From Dipteris shenzhenensis (lineage: Eukaryota > Polypodiophyta > Polypodiopsida > Gleicheniales), in the NCBI GenBank assembly GCA_047967505.1, contig CM106541.1: a stretch of 64,000 bases of DNA; one strand, 5' to 3'. The notes under the pieces were generated by a model. It saw nothing but the letters and a program-made list of their open reading frames with translations, was not told the DNA's origin and searched no databases. Position numbers and translations under genes: made by a program. This document shows positions 43,401 through 49,264 of the stretch, in pieces (positions within the stretch are counted from its first letter, which is position 1; each line of letters begins with the position of its first letter).

Positions 43401-45049
43401 TGGAATTGACCCCCAACAATATGTAAGAGGTATGAATCAAGGGCTAATCTTGATTGCATTCCAGGTCTTTGTACTTTAACTGCAACAAGTTCTCCAGAGT
43501 AAAGCCGGGCTGCCACCATTAACGATGAAAATGAAAAAGATTGGGTTATAATAACTTCAATAACCAGGCATAACAAAAACTGAATATTTATAGAGGGTAT
43601 ATATTGTGCAACCTTTATAAACCTGTCCCAAGGATGCAGCAGCTACTGGCTCTGCGCTTATTTCTGCAAACAGCTTCCTTGGAGGAGATCCGAGCTGCGA
43701 TTCTATGTACCGTAACGCAATTGAAGTTCGAAATGGCGGGATTTGATCCTTGAAGAATCCACAGCATTTGTATGTCATGATATTTCAAACCAACAGTCCG
43801 ATATCCTAGCAGACACACAATTCAAAAGCATCCATAAAATATAGGCAAAAGGACTTTTTGAGACGAAACAAAACTTTATTAAATAAGAAATATAAGCAGA
43901 GAGATGCTGAGCAGACCTGCAATTTTGCCAATTCTTGACAATAGGCGCTTGGTAAGATATCTGGCCTCGTACTCAAGGCCTGCCCAAGCTGCTTCATTCA
44001 TACAATAAAGATACATTAAATTAGGATTGCAAATCTAAAATATTAATCATTTTGTAATTACATTCTATCGTAAAATAGCAGATAAGCATCAAGCATAAGA
44101 ATAATCTAAAGCGCATGCAATGGATGCACAAATAACACGTAGTATTCAGTTGACATCAAGGATGATGAAAAACAATACTAGCATTCCCAAACAGGCCTGT
44201 TGATACACATAAAACATCCCTAAGATGTGCCTCCTCAAGGTTGATTCTATGGTTGTGAACAACAGGTTAAATATGTATGAGCTTGGACAAGATCACCAAC
44301 AATGGATGGGCACAATGGACAATGCTCAAAGGAGTAGTGCACCATCGTAGCAGCAGGCAAGACATTGCTCTTAATCTCATCCAGAGAAGAAGCAAACACT
44401 TCAACCGGTCCTCGAGACTTAGGCAGCTGCAGCTACGCTCCCCATGGCTGGTAGAGAAGTATAGTTTGGCAGAGTAGAGCTAAAGGAGTGACACTTAGCC
44501 TACATCAACCCGGGGACCACATTGGGAGACCATTAACATCACACTACCCATGCAAACTCGCTTTTGGTGGAGACAACTCTGGAGATCCTACCATAAGAGA
44601 CAGGTTTCCATATTCTTTAGCTGGTTCAACAGACAGTAATGCCACATAAAAGAGTACTTACCTTGATATAAAAGGGCCCAAGCCGGATCAGACAACGCCG
44701 TAGCTGCCAAAAAAGCAAGCACTTAAGACATTGAAATCTAAAGAACTTGGACTATGCCAGTTGATAGTTCAGATCTAGCAAATATTCAAGATGGGTGCCT
44801 TGTTCTCAAACCAACATAAACCTCTTGGTATACCTTTTCTGCCCGTTTTTGTACATCCTTAAGAAAAAAATGCCACACACTTAACATTGCCACTTCTGCC
44901 ATAATATATGTTGCTCTATAAGCCACCATAAGAGGGCGGAAATAAGAGACTTTTGCAGATCCATGCAAGTCCTCTGTGTAAGAACGTTTGAATCTTTTTC
45001 CCTGTTCGCGCTTTCCCACATAGATGCCAGAAGCTGCAGAGTGTATTTC
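1639..45049 (-). CDS. ABC1K: ABC1K family atypical kinase, multi-exon gene spanning more than 30 kb
   Basis: Predicted ABC1/ADCK/UbiB-like kinase; plant members of this type act mostly in plastids (plastoglobules, envelope) on prenylquinone and lipid metabolism. Exons on the minus strand, 5' to 3': 44834-45049, 44662-44703, 43917-43988, 43613-43748, 43352-43509, 42813-42912, 36066-36217, 35656-35817, 17854-18006, 17296-17556, then 14568 down to a donor such as 14284, and probably 1639-1899. Every listed internal border is GT/AG and phases agree. In the partial protein: KLGQ at about 86-89 (across an exon junction), AAAS about 146-149, VAVK lysine about 167, EEID about 214-217, ADPHPGN about 309-315, DFG about 328-330. 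No stop or frameshift is seen in the exons down to DFG and beyond. The start codon and transit peptide were not found. The C-terminal half resembles the ABC1K2/5/6/10 type from memory; the exact paralogue is not settled. Confidence 0.85.
2049..2117. repeat. C-run and (CT)n microsatellite
   Basis: Polypyrimidine tract of C-runs followed by about 14 CT units and a second C-run. From 2118 to about 2440 no feature is recognised before LINE copy A begins. Confidence 0.9.
2440..4174 (+). mobile_element. Simple-repeat-tailed LINE, copy A (5'-truncated RT and 3' end)
   Basis: Non-LTR retrotransposon fragment starting in the reverse transcriptase near the catalytic box ([19 protein letters not shown], at 2488-2545), followed by the thumb and C-terminal region broken by stops, then part of the 3' region duplicated or rearranged near 3790-3960. 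The 3' end reads CCCATAGGCCCGTGAG, TTAATACATC and then about 22 CT units (4132-4174). The tail is a simple repeat instead of poly(A), which argues against ordinary plant L1. The RT style ([16 protein letters not shown] in copy B) and simple-repeat tail suggest an RTE/L2/Dualen-like clade; the clade is inference. Confidence 0.8.
4180..7217 (+). mobile_element. Simple-repeat-tailed LINE, copy B (RT to 3' end)
   Basis: Starts directly after the CT tail of copy A. Broken RT reading frames: 4805-5095 has the fingers ([31 protein letters not shown]), 5101-5446 has [16 protein letters not shown] and [19 protein letters not shown]. The YADD box is missing through a 57-bp in-frame deletion near 5404. 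A CCHC-like region follows (VCTLCTLG...[12 protein letters not shown], near 6380-6440), then a basic 140-residue frame at 6602-7021. The 3' terminus at 7150-7217 carries the family hairpin, GTTAATATATC and a (TTTC)n tail. Many stops: a dead copy. Confidence 0.85.
7190..7217 (+). repeat. (TTTC)n/(CT)n LINE tail
   Basis: Simple-repeat tail directly after TTAATATATC at the end of LINE copy B. The same arrangement is seen at the 3' end of other copies in this window. Confidence 0.85.
7224..7650 (+). repeat. 214-bp tandem repeat at the LINE 5' end
   Basis: The block starting GGAGTGGATAGCA.AGCAAT at 7224 recurs at 7438 with the same internal landmarks (CATAAGACGGGATCTGCCTC, a Ser-Ala rich TCAGCC run, TATACCCATGACA). 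The copies differ in the number of CTTCAG/CCTCAG hexamers. It lies upstream of ORF1, where LINEs keep their promoter. Confidence 0.8.
7821..8441 (+). CDS. LINE ORF1p-like protein (coiled coil plus RRM-like)
   Basis: Open frame of 206 codons in LINE copy C, possibly reading on to about 8570 through one stop. Residues about 45-90 form a Gln-rich coiled coil ([20 protein letters not shown]). The C-terminal part reads like an RRM-type ORF1p: [35 protein letters not shown]; after a stop, [15 protein letters not shown] follows. This is the layout of ORF1 nucleic-acid chaperones of LINEs, which bind the element's RNA. The start codon is uncertain and the protein may continue upstream in the Ser/Ala/Pro-rich segment. 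The single stop after FHDA makes this copy defective. Confidence 0.65.
   Translation: MPHSPSFVPQPLQFQLGQALANPSPDAWKSLLMEVYSIRVCEVELTSFAQEQARFTQEQDRAMQRQARVIQEQAGLIQGLRHDLLQLWQEVAAIHAVPGSTPVVKAQIASMQSIIEETSRWVDVAKREPAKATILATLMEQQQQKASKALNIRFHGIRRTKATLMSDATTFVVTTLGIAEHTTERAWRVGKDPNQEHPLIIRFHDA
11150..11669. mobile_element. Non-autonomous hAT-like MITE, 520 bp
   Basis: Flanked by a perfect 8-bp direct repeat, CTCTCATC at 11142-11149 and 11670-11677. The ends are inverted: CATAGTTGGCTCGAAACG at the left and, on the opposite strand, CATAGTAGTC at the right. A further inverted pair lies inside (GTTTCGG near 11171 and CCGAAAC near 11622). It interrupts the RT of LINE copy C; removing it and one 8-bp copy leaves the LINE frame continuous (LLSSS.EGL, as in copy A). 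No transposase is encoded. An 8-bp target duplication fits the hAT superfamily; the assignment is inference. Confidence 0.75.
12010..12890. other. No assignable feature (degenerate intronic DNA)
   Basis: Contains broken minus-strand frames near 12046-12333 and 12521-12742 that I do not recognise; they look like old coding debris without diagnostic motifs. A GTGCGTG-rich run lies at 12,870-12,910. Confidence 0.4.
12910..13965 (+). mobile_element. L1-like LINE 3' fragment (zf-RVT region)
   Basis: Degenerate coding sequence resembling the C terminus of plant L1 ORF2. The motif order is [28 protein letters not shown], then a zinc-binding-like segment ending [17 protein letters not shown] (about 13,400-13,610). 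Several stops interrupt it. The 3' end lies near 13,965, next to a (GT)n(GA)n microsatellite that abuts the ABC1K exon frame at 14 kb. It belongs to a different family from the simple-repeat-tailed LINEs upstream. Confidence 0.65.
13972..14048. repeat. (GT)n(GA)n compound microsatellite
   Basis: GTGCGTGT followed by about nine GT, then about nine GA units. On the minus strand it would read (LS)n(HT)n in the ABC1K frame, which makes the stop at 13942 suspect as the true C terminus. Confidence 0.9.
14284..18006 (-). CDS. ABC1K C-terminal exons
   Basis: Three exons: 17854-18006 (51 codons, [20 protein letters not shown]...), 17296-17556 (87 codons, containing [19 protein letters not shown] and [15 protein letters not shown], ending RLERL) and 14568 leftward (starting VIAIAEQSS, later [20 protein letters not shown]). 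The first two are bounded by GT/AG in phase 0. The third stays open to a stop at 13942, but its last 40 or so codons run through a (GA)n/(GT)n microsatellite and give an (LS)n(HT)n tail, which is unlikely to be real. A GTGAGG donor leaving a phase-0 exon end at 14284 would join correctly to the phase-0 acceptor of the exon at 1639-1899. Another GT lies in the 14.2-kb stretch in phase 2. I prefer the 14284 model. Confidence 0.8.
14831..15139. repeat. About 154-bp tandem duplication
   Basis: Copies at 14831-14983 and 14984-15139 share GTTTGTACATCACCTGC, ACATGGATGTTCATTAG and AGCCAATGTAGACTTCT, with scattered substitutions. It lies in the ABC1K intron between the exons at 14568 and 17296. From 15,140 to about 16,260 nothing further is recognised. 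Confidence 0.85.
16260..16845 (+). repeat. LTR-like fragment with complex microsatellite
   Basis: Contains (CT)n at 16,320-16,352, (TA)n to about 16,392, (GT)n and (GA)n to 16,446. It is followed by a block resembling the putative LTR at 46.5-47.1 kb: shared GGCTTGGAGGCTGT-like and TTTGGCCACCCA segments and a TATAAATTGGC box near 16,666. No second LTR or coding part was found, so it is probably a solo LTR or fragment. Confidence 0.45.
18713..18785 (-). mobile_element. Copia RNase H C-terminal fragment
   Basis: Reverse-strand reading gives [20 protein letters not shown] followed by a stop, the characteristic end of Ty1/copia polyproteins (xNPADxxTK). Only about 70 bp are recognisable before LINE sequence begins. 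Confidence 0.6.
18790..19212 (+). mobile_element. Simple-repeat-tailed LINE, subfamily 2, 3' end
   Basis: Degraded basic coding sequence followed by a 3' end of the form CTCATAGACCCATCGGTCT, CCGAAGACTTTAATAAAC and (TTTC)n at 19185-19206. It parallels the family end in copies A and B but with different hairpin bases. A second copy of this subfamily is at 33.98-34.5 kb on the minus strand. Confidence 0.7.
19221..20040 (-). repeat. LTR-like end of the chromovirus
   Basis: Non-coding block between a LINE tail and the chromodomain end. It starts CACTAGGGCCCAA and contains TGGACCCCCC.AAGGTCTTTATTG, a sequence repeated at 50,602-50,650. It is rich in TTGACC/GGTCAA motifs further right. The exact boundaries are uncertain. 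Confidence 0.55.
21724..22434 (+). CDS. LINE ORF2 endonuclease domain
   Basis: Open frame of 236 residues with the apurinic endonuclease fold of L1-type ORF2. [10 protein letters not shown] holds the catalytic Glu, VGGDFNN the Asp/Asn pair near residues 120-126, and [11 protein letters not shown] the C-terminal SDH near 219-229. It nicks target DNA to prime reverse transcription. The frame ends at a stop at 22432-22434 inside what would be the linker to the RT, so the ORF2 is interrupted. Confidence 0.8.
   Translation: MLRQELQRAVVGRVVDILMIQEHMFSAADIRQRHHLLPGRGPEEWSPTVGRSGGVCISVSQTLAPEVYDQGELIPGWAVWMGVRTGESTIGILNVYALACRQHRPAFWRRLSECLPDVDSWIVGGDFNNLEFGEDKHGGASFSEIPAAERSTWEQFIFMISGKDPWREPEFSRTPGSLLFSFGQRRHNGLLERLDRFYVGDWALHKGGTAGILAGTMMSDHSPVVLHLDQPRRGLP
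23240..23485 (+). repeat. Copia 5' LTR
   Basis: Begins TGTTGGGGTAAAGGCACTGG and ends CCATCTCTCAA. A TATATATAAAG box near 23,368 is a likely promoter. The LTR differs from the 3' LTR at two bases. Confidence 0.95.
23487..23499 (+). other. Primer binding site for initiator tRNA-Met
   Basis: TGGTATCAGAGCC directly downstream of the 5' LTR, the standard plant copia PBS complementary to the 3' end of initiator tRNA-Met. Confidence 0.9.
23500..25622 (+). other. Long untranslated leader of the copia element
   Basis: 2.1 kb between PBS and gag. The first 650 bp are GC-rich and rich in GCAGGCA, GCAAGCA and GAGCA words; the rest is ordinary. Open frames exist on both strands but have low-complexity Cys/Ala/Arg composition and no family match, so I treat them as non-coding. 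The leader is long for a copia element. Confidence 0.6.
25623..29705 (+). CDS. Copia gag-pol polyprotein, 1360 residues, intact
   Basis: Single open frame. Gag (UBN2-like) about 1-225, then a CCHC knuckle [14 protein letters not shown] near 230-243; aspartic protease WIIDSGAS near 305-312; GAG-pre-integrase [10 protein letters not shown] near 435; integrase with VHTDVC near 495, LRSDNGGEY near 556-564 and the Glu in QNGTAEK near 590-596; a Gln/Pro-rich linker about 730-820; reverse transcriptase from NGTWELV near 873, [20 protein letters not shown] and YVDDMLIAG near 1041; RNase H with [11 protein letters not shown] near 1211 and STTEAEY near 1250, ending [10 protein letters not shown]. All catalytic residues I can check are present. 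The order places it in Ty1/copia, and the C terminus resembles Tnt1/Tork elements. The frame has the length expected for the family. Confidence 0.95.
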   Translation: MSSGSDVSSLFQIKKLEGAKNYDIWRTQCYNVLMQKDQYKPIKEKGVKPSNVTDEQWEKMDNLAMSTIMLTVVDSLVVGIRDEPTAWRMWKRLEDTYAKKSATGKAYWLKKLVGLQMKEGTPMSTHIIEFNSIFSQVINQGLKLDDELKATLILCSLPESWDTFRTSTSNSNAILLFADVESALLQEEMNRKNNAVGKSNALNARSRSKTRGNYKERERSKSRSKSDLVCNYCGKKGHIEKKCFKKKNDLRAKEGKTQGKSKGKEKEELHVTYVSDSDSGREICFTSSLEAHTLHAGDGSDMLSWIIDSGASFHVTPYRDLFVRYAGGQKGVVFLGDNHACSIIGIGDVRLVLENGQQLMLKGVRHVPEVKKNLISTGLLNDDGYQTTFGSQKWKISKGAMAIARGPKVDTLYSLHARHCPHSDVNAAELPKISLWHSRLGHMSIKGMEQLAHFGYLPSLKFSDLKKCEFCLYGCQVQIPHKRRSDQKLQLLELVHTDVCEMPTLSLGGSKYILSFIDDATRKVWVYTLKKKSDTFKAFTKFVALVENETGNKLKALRSDNGGEYLSKEFQEFCEAKGIQRVLSAPYDPPQNGTAEKMFRTIQEKVRSMLSHAALPHTFWAEAVKTAVHLINRSPNKRLCGGVPEQAWTGKPPSYKHLRVFGCVAYVHVRREDRTKLDPKSLKCIFLGYGDKGEMGYRIWDPKNRKLIRSNDVVFDETIMFKEPVVQQGPLKVTIDDDRHHGQQRQAVNQPQQQHNQPLNDAAAGPNGQPGMAEDIPMDEAQLGDLPDMQMQPGDMGQPPYLGDEQAGQPAQDDGHWVRRSTRPTRQPERFVPGIDYLMLTDCGEPSCYREARQRADKVQWDLAMKSEMDSLHKNGTWELVSLPTGKKVLPCKWVYRLKVTPGEKPRHKARLVAKGFKQEYGVDFDEIFSPVVKMTTLRTVLALVAHADMDLVQMDVKTAFLHGDLHEEIFMQQPEGFTVKGKEKLVCRLKKSLYGLKQAPREWYHKFDTFMRIQGYRRSDIDHCLYTKKASDGSLLILILYVDDMLIAGKSHKEINALKKRLHQTFDMKDLGDANHILGMRILRNRKKRLLYLSQKEYIGKVLQRFHMEGGKSIGTPLPPYVKISALDSPQTDAERAEMSKIPYASACGSLMYAMVATRPDIAFAVGVVSRYMANPGKKHWNAVKGVMRYLKGTQDLCICFGSQDAKVQGYTDSDYAGHPDTRKSTTGYVFTFTGGAVSWVSRMQQCIALSTTEAEYIAATEACKEAIWLSRLVADLGYPLEIPLLHCDSQSAIQLARNPVFHAKTKHIDVKYHFIREVLENKQIQLVKVHTDDNPADLLTKGLAAERFAHCRSLMGIG
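29794..30039 (+). repeat. Copia 3' LTR
   Basis: Same length as the 5' LTR with two transitions. It is preceded by the purine-rich tract AAGTGGGAGGT and followed by GGGAGATAGGG of the host LINE. Confidence 0.95.
30483..32690 (+). pseudogene. LINE ORF2 palm, thumb and zf-RVT remnant
   Basis: Broken frames after the first stop. [20 protein letters not shown] (30,591-30,650) is the palm box; [20 protein letters not shown] follows at 30.9 kb; [19 protein letters not shown] and [17 protein letters not shown] at 32.1-32.3 kb form the terminal zinc-binding region. Frames switch at about 30,815, 31,540 and 32,000. Confidence 0.75.
33850..33995 (+). mobile_element. Copia integrase fragment
   Basis: Plus-strand reading contains [20 protein letters not shown], the copia integrase strand with catalytic Asp (cf. 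xxYFLTFIDDxSRxxWVY in the family). About 140 bp, between the gypsy remnant and a minus-strand LINE tail. Confidence 0.65.
33980..34500 (-). mobile_element. Simple-repeat-tailed LINE, subfamily 2, minus-strand 3' fragment
   Basis: Read on the minus strand it ends with AGACC-CATC-GGTCT, a degraded TTAATA region and (TTTC)n (33,998-34,012), matching the plus-strand copy at 19.15 kb. The homologous part extends at least to 34,115; the left-over to about 34,500 is non-coding and less certain. From 34,500 to 35,655 no feature is recognised. Confidence 0.6.
35656..36217 (-). CDS. ABC1K catalytic exons (ADPHPGN and DFG)
   Basis: Two exons. 36066-36217 encodes a segment with [10 protein letters not shown] and [14 protein letters not shown], the hinge and C-lobe start, ending LVDQ in phase 0. 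35656-35817 is 54 codons with [13 protein letters not shown] (catalytic loop) and YFDFGMMGD (metal-binding DFG). Acceptors are TTGTGGCAG and a CAG before GCGAGACTGG; donors are GTCTTC and GTGAGT. The flanking introns are 6.6 kb upstream and 17.6 kb downstream, both full of retroelements, yet the exons are intact. The catalytic residues expected for the family are all present. Confidence 0.9.
36218..37200. other. Intronic DNA, nothing recognised
   Basis: ABC1K intron between exons at 36217 and 42813. No open frame with family similarity; a polypurine run lies at 36,590-36,620. Confidence 0.5.
37381..37983 (-). CDS. Copia gag N-terminal frame
   Basis: 200-residue open frame of the UBN2/retrotran_gag type ([57 protein letters not shown]). 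The gag-like sequence continues in another frame below 37,381, so this copy is frameshifted. Confidence 0.8.
   Translation of the reverse strand: MAQNNSNEVFGVVTQEDKLDGTNYSLWSFMVRNILVGRNLWDYVNGDEEKPDTTPIPVTPTAGGRGRGTNTAQVIGATAPGAPTAKQKRWDSRDAQALSVISLSVKRFIIPHIRSCKTSMAAWVILESMFAARNDARVSFLKRELSHTHMDEGDSMNSHLTKLQDLREQLLNIDEVISDSEMISTTLNSLPESCPVSTPR
38640..39180 (-). repeat. GTACGG-rich leader of copia 2
   Basis: About 540 bp with more than 20 GTACGG/GTACGA/TGTAC words in irregular spacing, inside the untranslated leader. The adjoining stretch 38,080-38,600 is rich in CAAATTGC and CAAAATGC words. Confidence 0.75.
39292..40911 (-). repeat. 1.6-kb copia LTR
   Basis: On the minus strand it begins TGTTAGGTACAA and ends GTAACA (a 5-bp terminal inverted repeat, TGTTA/TAACA), with the PBS two bases downstream. 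It contains a perfect 121-bp tandem duplication and a hairpin. Its length is above average for plant copia. Confidence 0.7.
39517..39735. repeat. 121-bp tandem duplication with 12-bp-stem palindrome
   Basis: Copies 39517-39637 and 39638-39735 appear identical where they overlap. At 39592-39620 a perfect hairpin, ACCATGTATGCA-ACTGA-TGCATACATGGT, exists only at the join. TGATGGGTCACAGCAAAG occurs three times. Confidence 0.9.
40912..41230 (-). mobile_element. Copia 3 gag fragment interrupted by copia 2
   Basis: Minus-strand frame with [20 protein letters not shown] and, at its end, a zinc-knuckle-like [15 protein letters not shown] whose last residues coincide with the start of the copia 2 LTR at 40911. 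The order matches a copia gag followed by its knuckle. From about 41,230 to 41,990 nothing is recognised. Confidence 0.6.
41998..42470 (-). mobile_element. Simple-repeat-tailed LINE, 3' fragment in an ABC1K intron
   Basis: Minus-strand 3' end of the same family as LINE copy B: the terminal basic region (matching 6780-7020), the CAGCAAGGGCCTTAGTGAGC segment, the hairpin AGGCC-N5-GGCCT (42032-42046), TTAATATATC and a (TTTC)n tail at 41998-42013. It is 5'-truncated and lies 340 bp from the ABC1K exon at 42813. Confidence 0.8.
42813..45049 (-). CDS. ABC1K N-terminal exon cluster (six exons, N-lobe)
   Basis: Six exons: 44834-45049 (72 codons, ending KRAEK), 44662-44703 (14 codons, ending RLGPFYIK), 43917-43988 (24 codons, starting [10 protein letters not shown]), 43613-43748 (ending SLGQVYK plus one base), 43352-43509 (starting [16 protein letters not shown]) and 42813-42912 ([20 protein letters not shown]). 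The KxGQ motif is assembled across the second/third exon junction. AAAS replaces the glycine-rich loop, the VAVK lysine is present and ExD is present. Phases run 0,0,0,1,0,1 and match throughout. Introns here are short (61 bp to 673 bp), unlike the downstream ones. The first acceptor could be 45049 or 45053. Upstream coding is uncertain. Confidence 0.88.
43989..44661. other. ABC1K intron, possible LINE debris
   Basis: Between two short exons. A plus-strand stretch near 44,550-44,630 reads [16 protein letters not shown], faintly like the zf-RVT region of L1 ORF2. The rest is unassigned. Confidence 0.3.
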
Positions 45050-45391
45050 CTGCCTGCAAGAAGCAAACCTGCAAACAGTAGCAGGACAATTTACACTTAC
45101 CTTTGGAGATAGAAAACAAAAGCTACCCTGAAGTACACAAGATTAGCCAGGTCTTTGAATATTTTTTAAGAAAAAAGCTTGACTGAAAGGAAGTCCCTCA
45201 TAGTATCCTAGTGTCAGAGAGCCTCATGGCATCAAGCCCATCAGTGTAAGTTAAAATCCATAATGTGGCGTGCTTCATGTGTAGGTATGTACATGCGTTT
45301 AAGCGCATGCGGACATACACACACTTGTGCACAACATTAGCAAGAGCCGACTGTGAAGGCAGGGCTACCATCCACAAGTAGAGCTAGTCAC

Positions 45392-46213
45392 TTAACTGCA
45401 ACTTCCTTTTAATTCAATCCCTTTCAAAACACTATTGCAGCTCTGCTGCAAATCAAAGAGTGCATCAAAAATAGATCCCTGCCAATCTAGATTCTGATAC
45501 TCCAAAACCTGGACACTAGCATTGAGTAACAAGACGTGTTGCATAGACTTAAACACACATTTGTGAAAATATGGCATCATGACAGCTATAGAATGCATGA
45601 AGAGGCCCCATGTTCCCTGCGTAATCTTGGAAGATCCGGCCACACCCTGGCCAAGCTTCTGAGACATCTGCAATGGCAGCCACACAAATCAAAATATGAG
45701 TTCTAAAAAGGTAGAAAAGCAGCCACACCTTTTCCAAAATGACTTGCACCAACTTCTTCACTACATCAAAAATGGAATTATTGATCGCTATAACAATTCC
45801 TGCAAGAACACTACCTTTCAGTAAGGAAAATGACTAACAAGAAACAGTTCAAATGCACAAACTTGCCTTTTCAATAAAACCCAGAAGAAGGTGGTCTCAA
45901 GGAGATGCCAAAATGGCAATTATGGATATCCCAAATCACACACATTACAAAAGACTATTTCCACCAGCCTAGGTTAGATGCAATAATTGCTAAAATACTG
46001 AACATCAAAACTCTTTAAACTACAACACCTGAGGGAACCATGCAGGGGTAAACTCGCAATATTGGTAAATTTATAGAGAAGAAAAACAGCTGTGAAAATG
46101 ATACCAAATAATACTAGCATGCTAGGAACTTTCCATTCAAGCTGACGTAGAAAAAGCAAAACAGGGCCATGAAGTTTAGAGCCTGGTTTCAATAATACGA
46201 CATCTTTTCTCAC
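45392..46213 (-). other. Possible 5' exons of ABC1K
   Basis: Two open segments upstream of the first sure exon have splice-like borders. 46029-46213 follows the acceptor TTGACAG and ends at CTCAG/GTGTTG; it encodes a basic start and a hydrophobic stretch (MLVLFGIIFTAVFLLYKF) that could be a membrane segment. The second lies below the acceptor GCCATTGCAG at 45667 and is open to 45392. Neither was recognised as a known ABC1K N terminus, and phases to 45049 are unproven. They may be chance frames. Confidence 0.2.
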
Positions 46214-46493
46214 CTGTCAACTCTGGAAGCTGGGTTATATAATGGGAAATTTAAAAAATGATCTTCCTCCATGCCCTGACCAGTCTCTCAACGTAATGTC
46301 CCTGATAGATGCGACTACTGTTCTGAAGTTGTCATTAAGAAACATTGGTCTTTTTCAGTTTCCGTGCTAACACTTTCCATAATTGTCACCATAAGTCTAC
46401 AGTGTACACCATCTTTGCTATTATGGTAGCACCTTTCGCAAGGGTAGCCATAACTGACGCTTTTGATAGTGCTCAGCCAGTCACATAGATGAC

Positions 46494-47104
46494 AGTGTTC
46501 GAGTTAGATATCTCCTATGTGTACAGTAGTGAGCGAGCCCTGCTATGTGGGTGTGCCCGCCCAGAGAGAGGCATAGGATATTCATCCTTTCTCGGTGTAT
46601 ATCCACAAGTTAGGGGGGAGACAAGCCAGGGCATGTACACCATGGTTCCCTGCAGGAGATCAGGCTTCGCCAGGCTGATTTGGAGGCTGTGTCCAAGGCT
46701 GGGAAGGCCGCATTTGGCCACCTCACCAGCCGGCATTGGGGATCACGTTTGGCCACCCAACCAGGTTGGGTAACCCCAACCAACCTAGTCGGATAGAGCA
46801 AACGGACGTTTCGTAGCCAAAGGTGTGGCCTAGAATGTCCTTTAATATGTGTGGGTGTGGATGTGTGCCTAAGTGAGCCACATGGGCCACTTGTATAGAT
46901 TAGATATGATTTTATATGATTGTGTGATGTCATCCCGGTGACATCATGGGTGAGGTGTGTGTATGAGACAATAAGGCCAGCCAGTCTATAAATTGGCACA
47001 TGTATTCTCCTTTGATATCAGCAATCTACACTGAGTCTTGTGCAGAACTCCCTCCATCTCATGAATGCCTTTTCTCTCTCCTCCTCCTTCACCATGATCC
47101 AACA
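46494..47104 (+). repeat. Putative copia LTR followed by PBS
   Basis: Runs from TGTTCGAG to CCAACA and is followed two bases later by TGGTATCAGAGCC at 47107. It holds a TATAAATTGGC box near 46,987 and shares blocks with 16.45-16.8 kb. A short gag-like start (MATADSAHTELR at 47,215) follows, cut off near 47,490 by copia 4. Confidence 0.6.
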
Positions 47105-47106
47105 AA

Positions 47107-47119
47107 TGGTATCAGAGCC
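47107..47119 (+). other. tRNA-Met primer binding site
   Basis: TGGTATCAGAGCC after the putative LTR ending at 47104. Confidence 0.75.
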
Positions 47120-49264
47120 ATCTTGAAGATGACTTAAATCTCGCTATTTTCTTGTGGAAAAGACCCTTCTACTATCTAGCCGTCATGCTGAAGAACTGCC
47201 CTTGTTTCTATTCATGGCCACAGCTGATTCTGCCCACACGGAACTGCGGAGTAAGAGCTGAATTTGCAAGGGAGAGATAGGAGATCTGAATGAGGCTGCC
47301 AACTAGCTGAGACCTGCACATCGTTGTGGTGGTGATGAAGGGCTGGATCACGCAGCATTATCAAAGAACCACCCAGGCGCCTTGATGGCCATCGGATTGT
47401 TGAAACCATTGACTCGAAGGATTCTTGGCACTCCATCCAATTTCTGCAAGGAGTTTTGTCCTCCAGCCACCTATGAATGTACAAGGTATGTCAGATCATG
47501 TAACAAAGGGAACCAAGTGTAAAGCCTGTCGGAAGACTTCGAACTTGGCACGAGGAAGTGCCTTTGTAAACATATCTGCTATGTTATCCTCTATGGGAAG
47601 GTAGGACAACTCTATGTCTCCTGCTGCAACCGCTCTCGAACATAATGATAGTGAACTTCAATGTGCTTGATACACGCATGAAACACTGGGTTACACGCAA
47701 TGGCCAAAGCACTCTGGCTGTCAGTGTAGACCATAATGGAGGATGTCTGGCAAATACCAAGATCTGTAAGTAACTGTCGAAGCGAGACACACTCTACTGT
47801 AGCAGTGAAGGCTGCCTTGTACTCAGCCTCACAACTAGGTGTGGCAACTGTTGGTTGCTTCTTGCTGAGCCAAGAGATACATGAACTGCCAAGCAAAAAA
47901 CAATTGCCCGTATGTGACACTCTGGTGTCGGAACAACCTGCCCAGTCACTATCCATGTAAGCATGCATGGTAAGTGAACCCTGGTCACCATAGAAGAGGG
48001 CTAAATCTTGAGTGCCTCTGAGATATCTGAAGACTCTCTTCACTGCCTGCCAATGCTGTGAACTGGGCATGTGCATGAACCTCCTGAGCTAGGATATTGC
48101 ATACTGTAAGTCAGGTCTGGTGTGGCATAAGTAAATGAGACATCCAATAGCCTGCTGGTAAAGAATGATATCACATGGTGGGCTCCCATCATGAGCTGAA
48201 AATTTGAAGCCAGGGTCCACTGGAGTAGAGATTGGCTTGCAATCCTCAAACTGAAAACGATCAAGGAGCTGTCCAATATACTTGGACTGTGACATCATGA
48301 TACCCCCCTCAACATGAGCAAACTGAATGCCCAAATAATAGTGTAGCGTCCCATGTCTGACATGTCAAAAGCTTGCTGCAAATCAGCCTTGAAAGCTGCA
48401 ATATGCTGAGTATCTAGGCCCGTGATTAGCATATCATCCACATATAAAATCAGCACTAAAAAATCAGATCCACTCCCACGGATATAAAGAGTGGGCTCTG
48501 TGGGCTATTCTGAAAACCAAGGGATAGTAAGTGTGCATGAATTTTGGCATACCATGCCCTGGGTGCCTGCTTCAAACCATAAAGGGCTTTTCTAAGCTGG
48601 CATACCTTGTTTTCAGAACCAATAACCTCAAAGCCAGGAGGTTGTGTCACATAAACTTCTTCCTGCAGATCCCCATGAAGAAAGGCAGTCTTGATGTCAA
48701 GTTGGTGCACTTGCCAATGGTGATGAGCTGCAATGGCAATGACACATCTAATAGTAGTAATCCTGGAAGTGGGAGCAAAGGTCTCCTCAAAGTCAATGCC
48801 TTGTTGTTGGGCATACCCTTTTGCAACAAGACGGGCTTTGTGTCGATCTATGCTGCCATCAGATTTCCTTTTTAATTTGTAGACCCACCGGGTACCAATG
48901 GCATGCTTGCCGGGGGAGATCTACTAATTCCCATGTGTCATTTTTGGCAATGGATTGTAACTCAGCTCTCATTGCATCCATCCACTCTTTGCTGTCAAAA
49001 GCATCTTTATGGCACAAAGGCTCTTCATTGCAAGCTGTAGCAAGGAGTGCAAACTCAAGAAAGTGACCATGCATCTATCTATTCCCTGATCTTGTCCGGG
49101 CAGCAAAAGGTTGATCTTGTTTGCTGTCCCTCGATGTATCAAGAAGCCATCTGGGAACTTGCCTTTGCTATCTATTAACAGCCCTTTCTTCAATCACTGC
49201 ATCATGAATAGTGGGATCATTTTGTGCTAGAAGAGAAACCTGCAAATCAGCATGGGGTAGCAAA

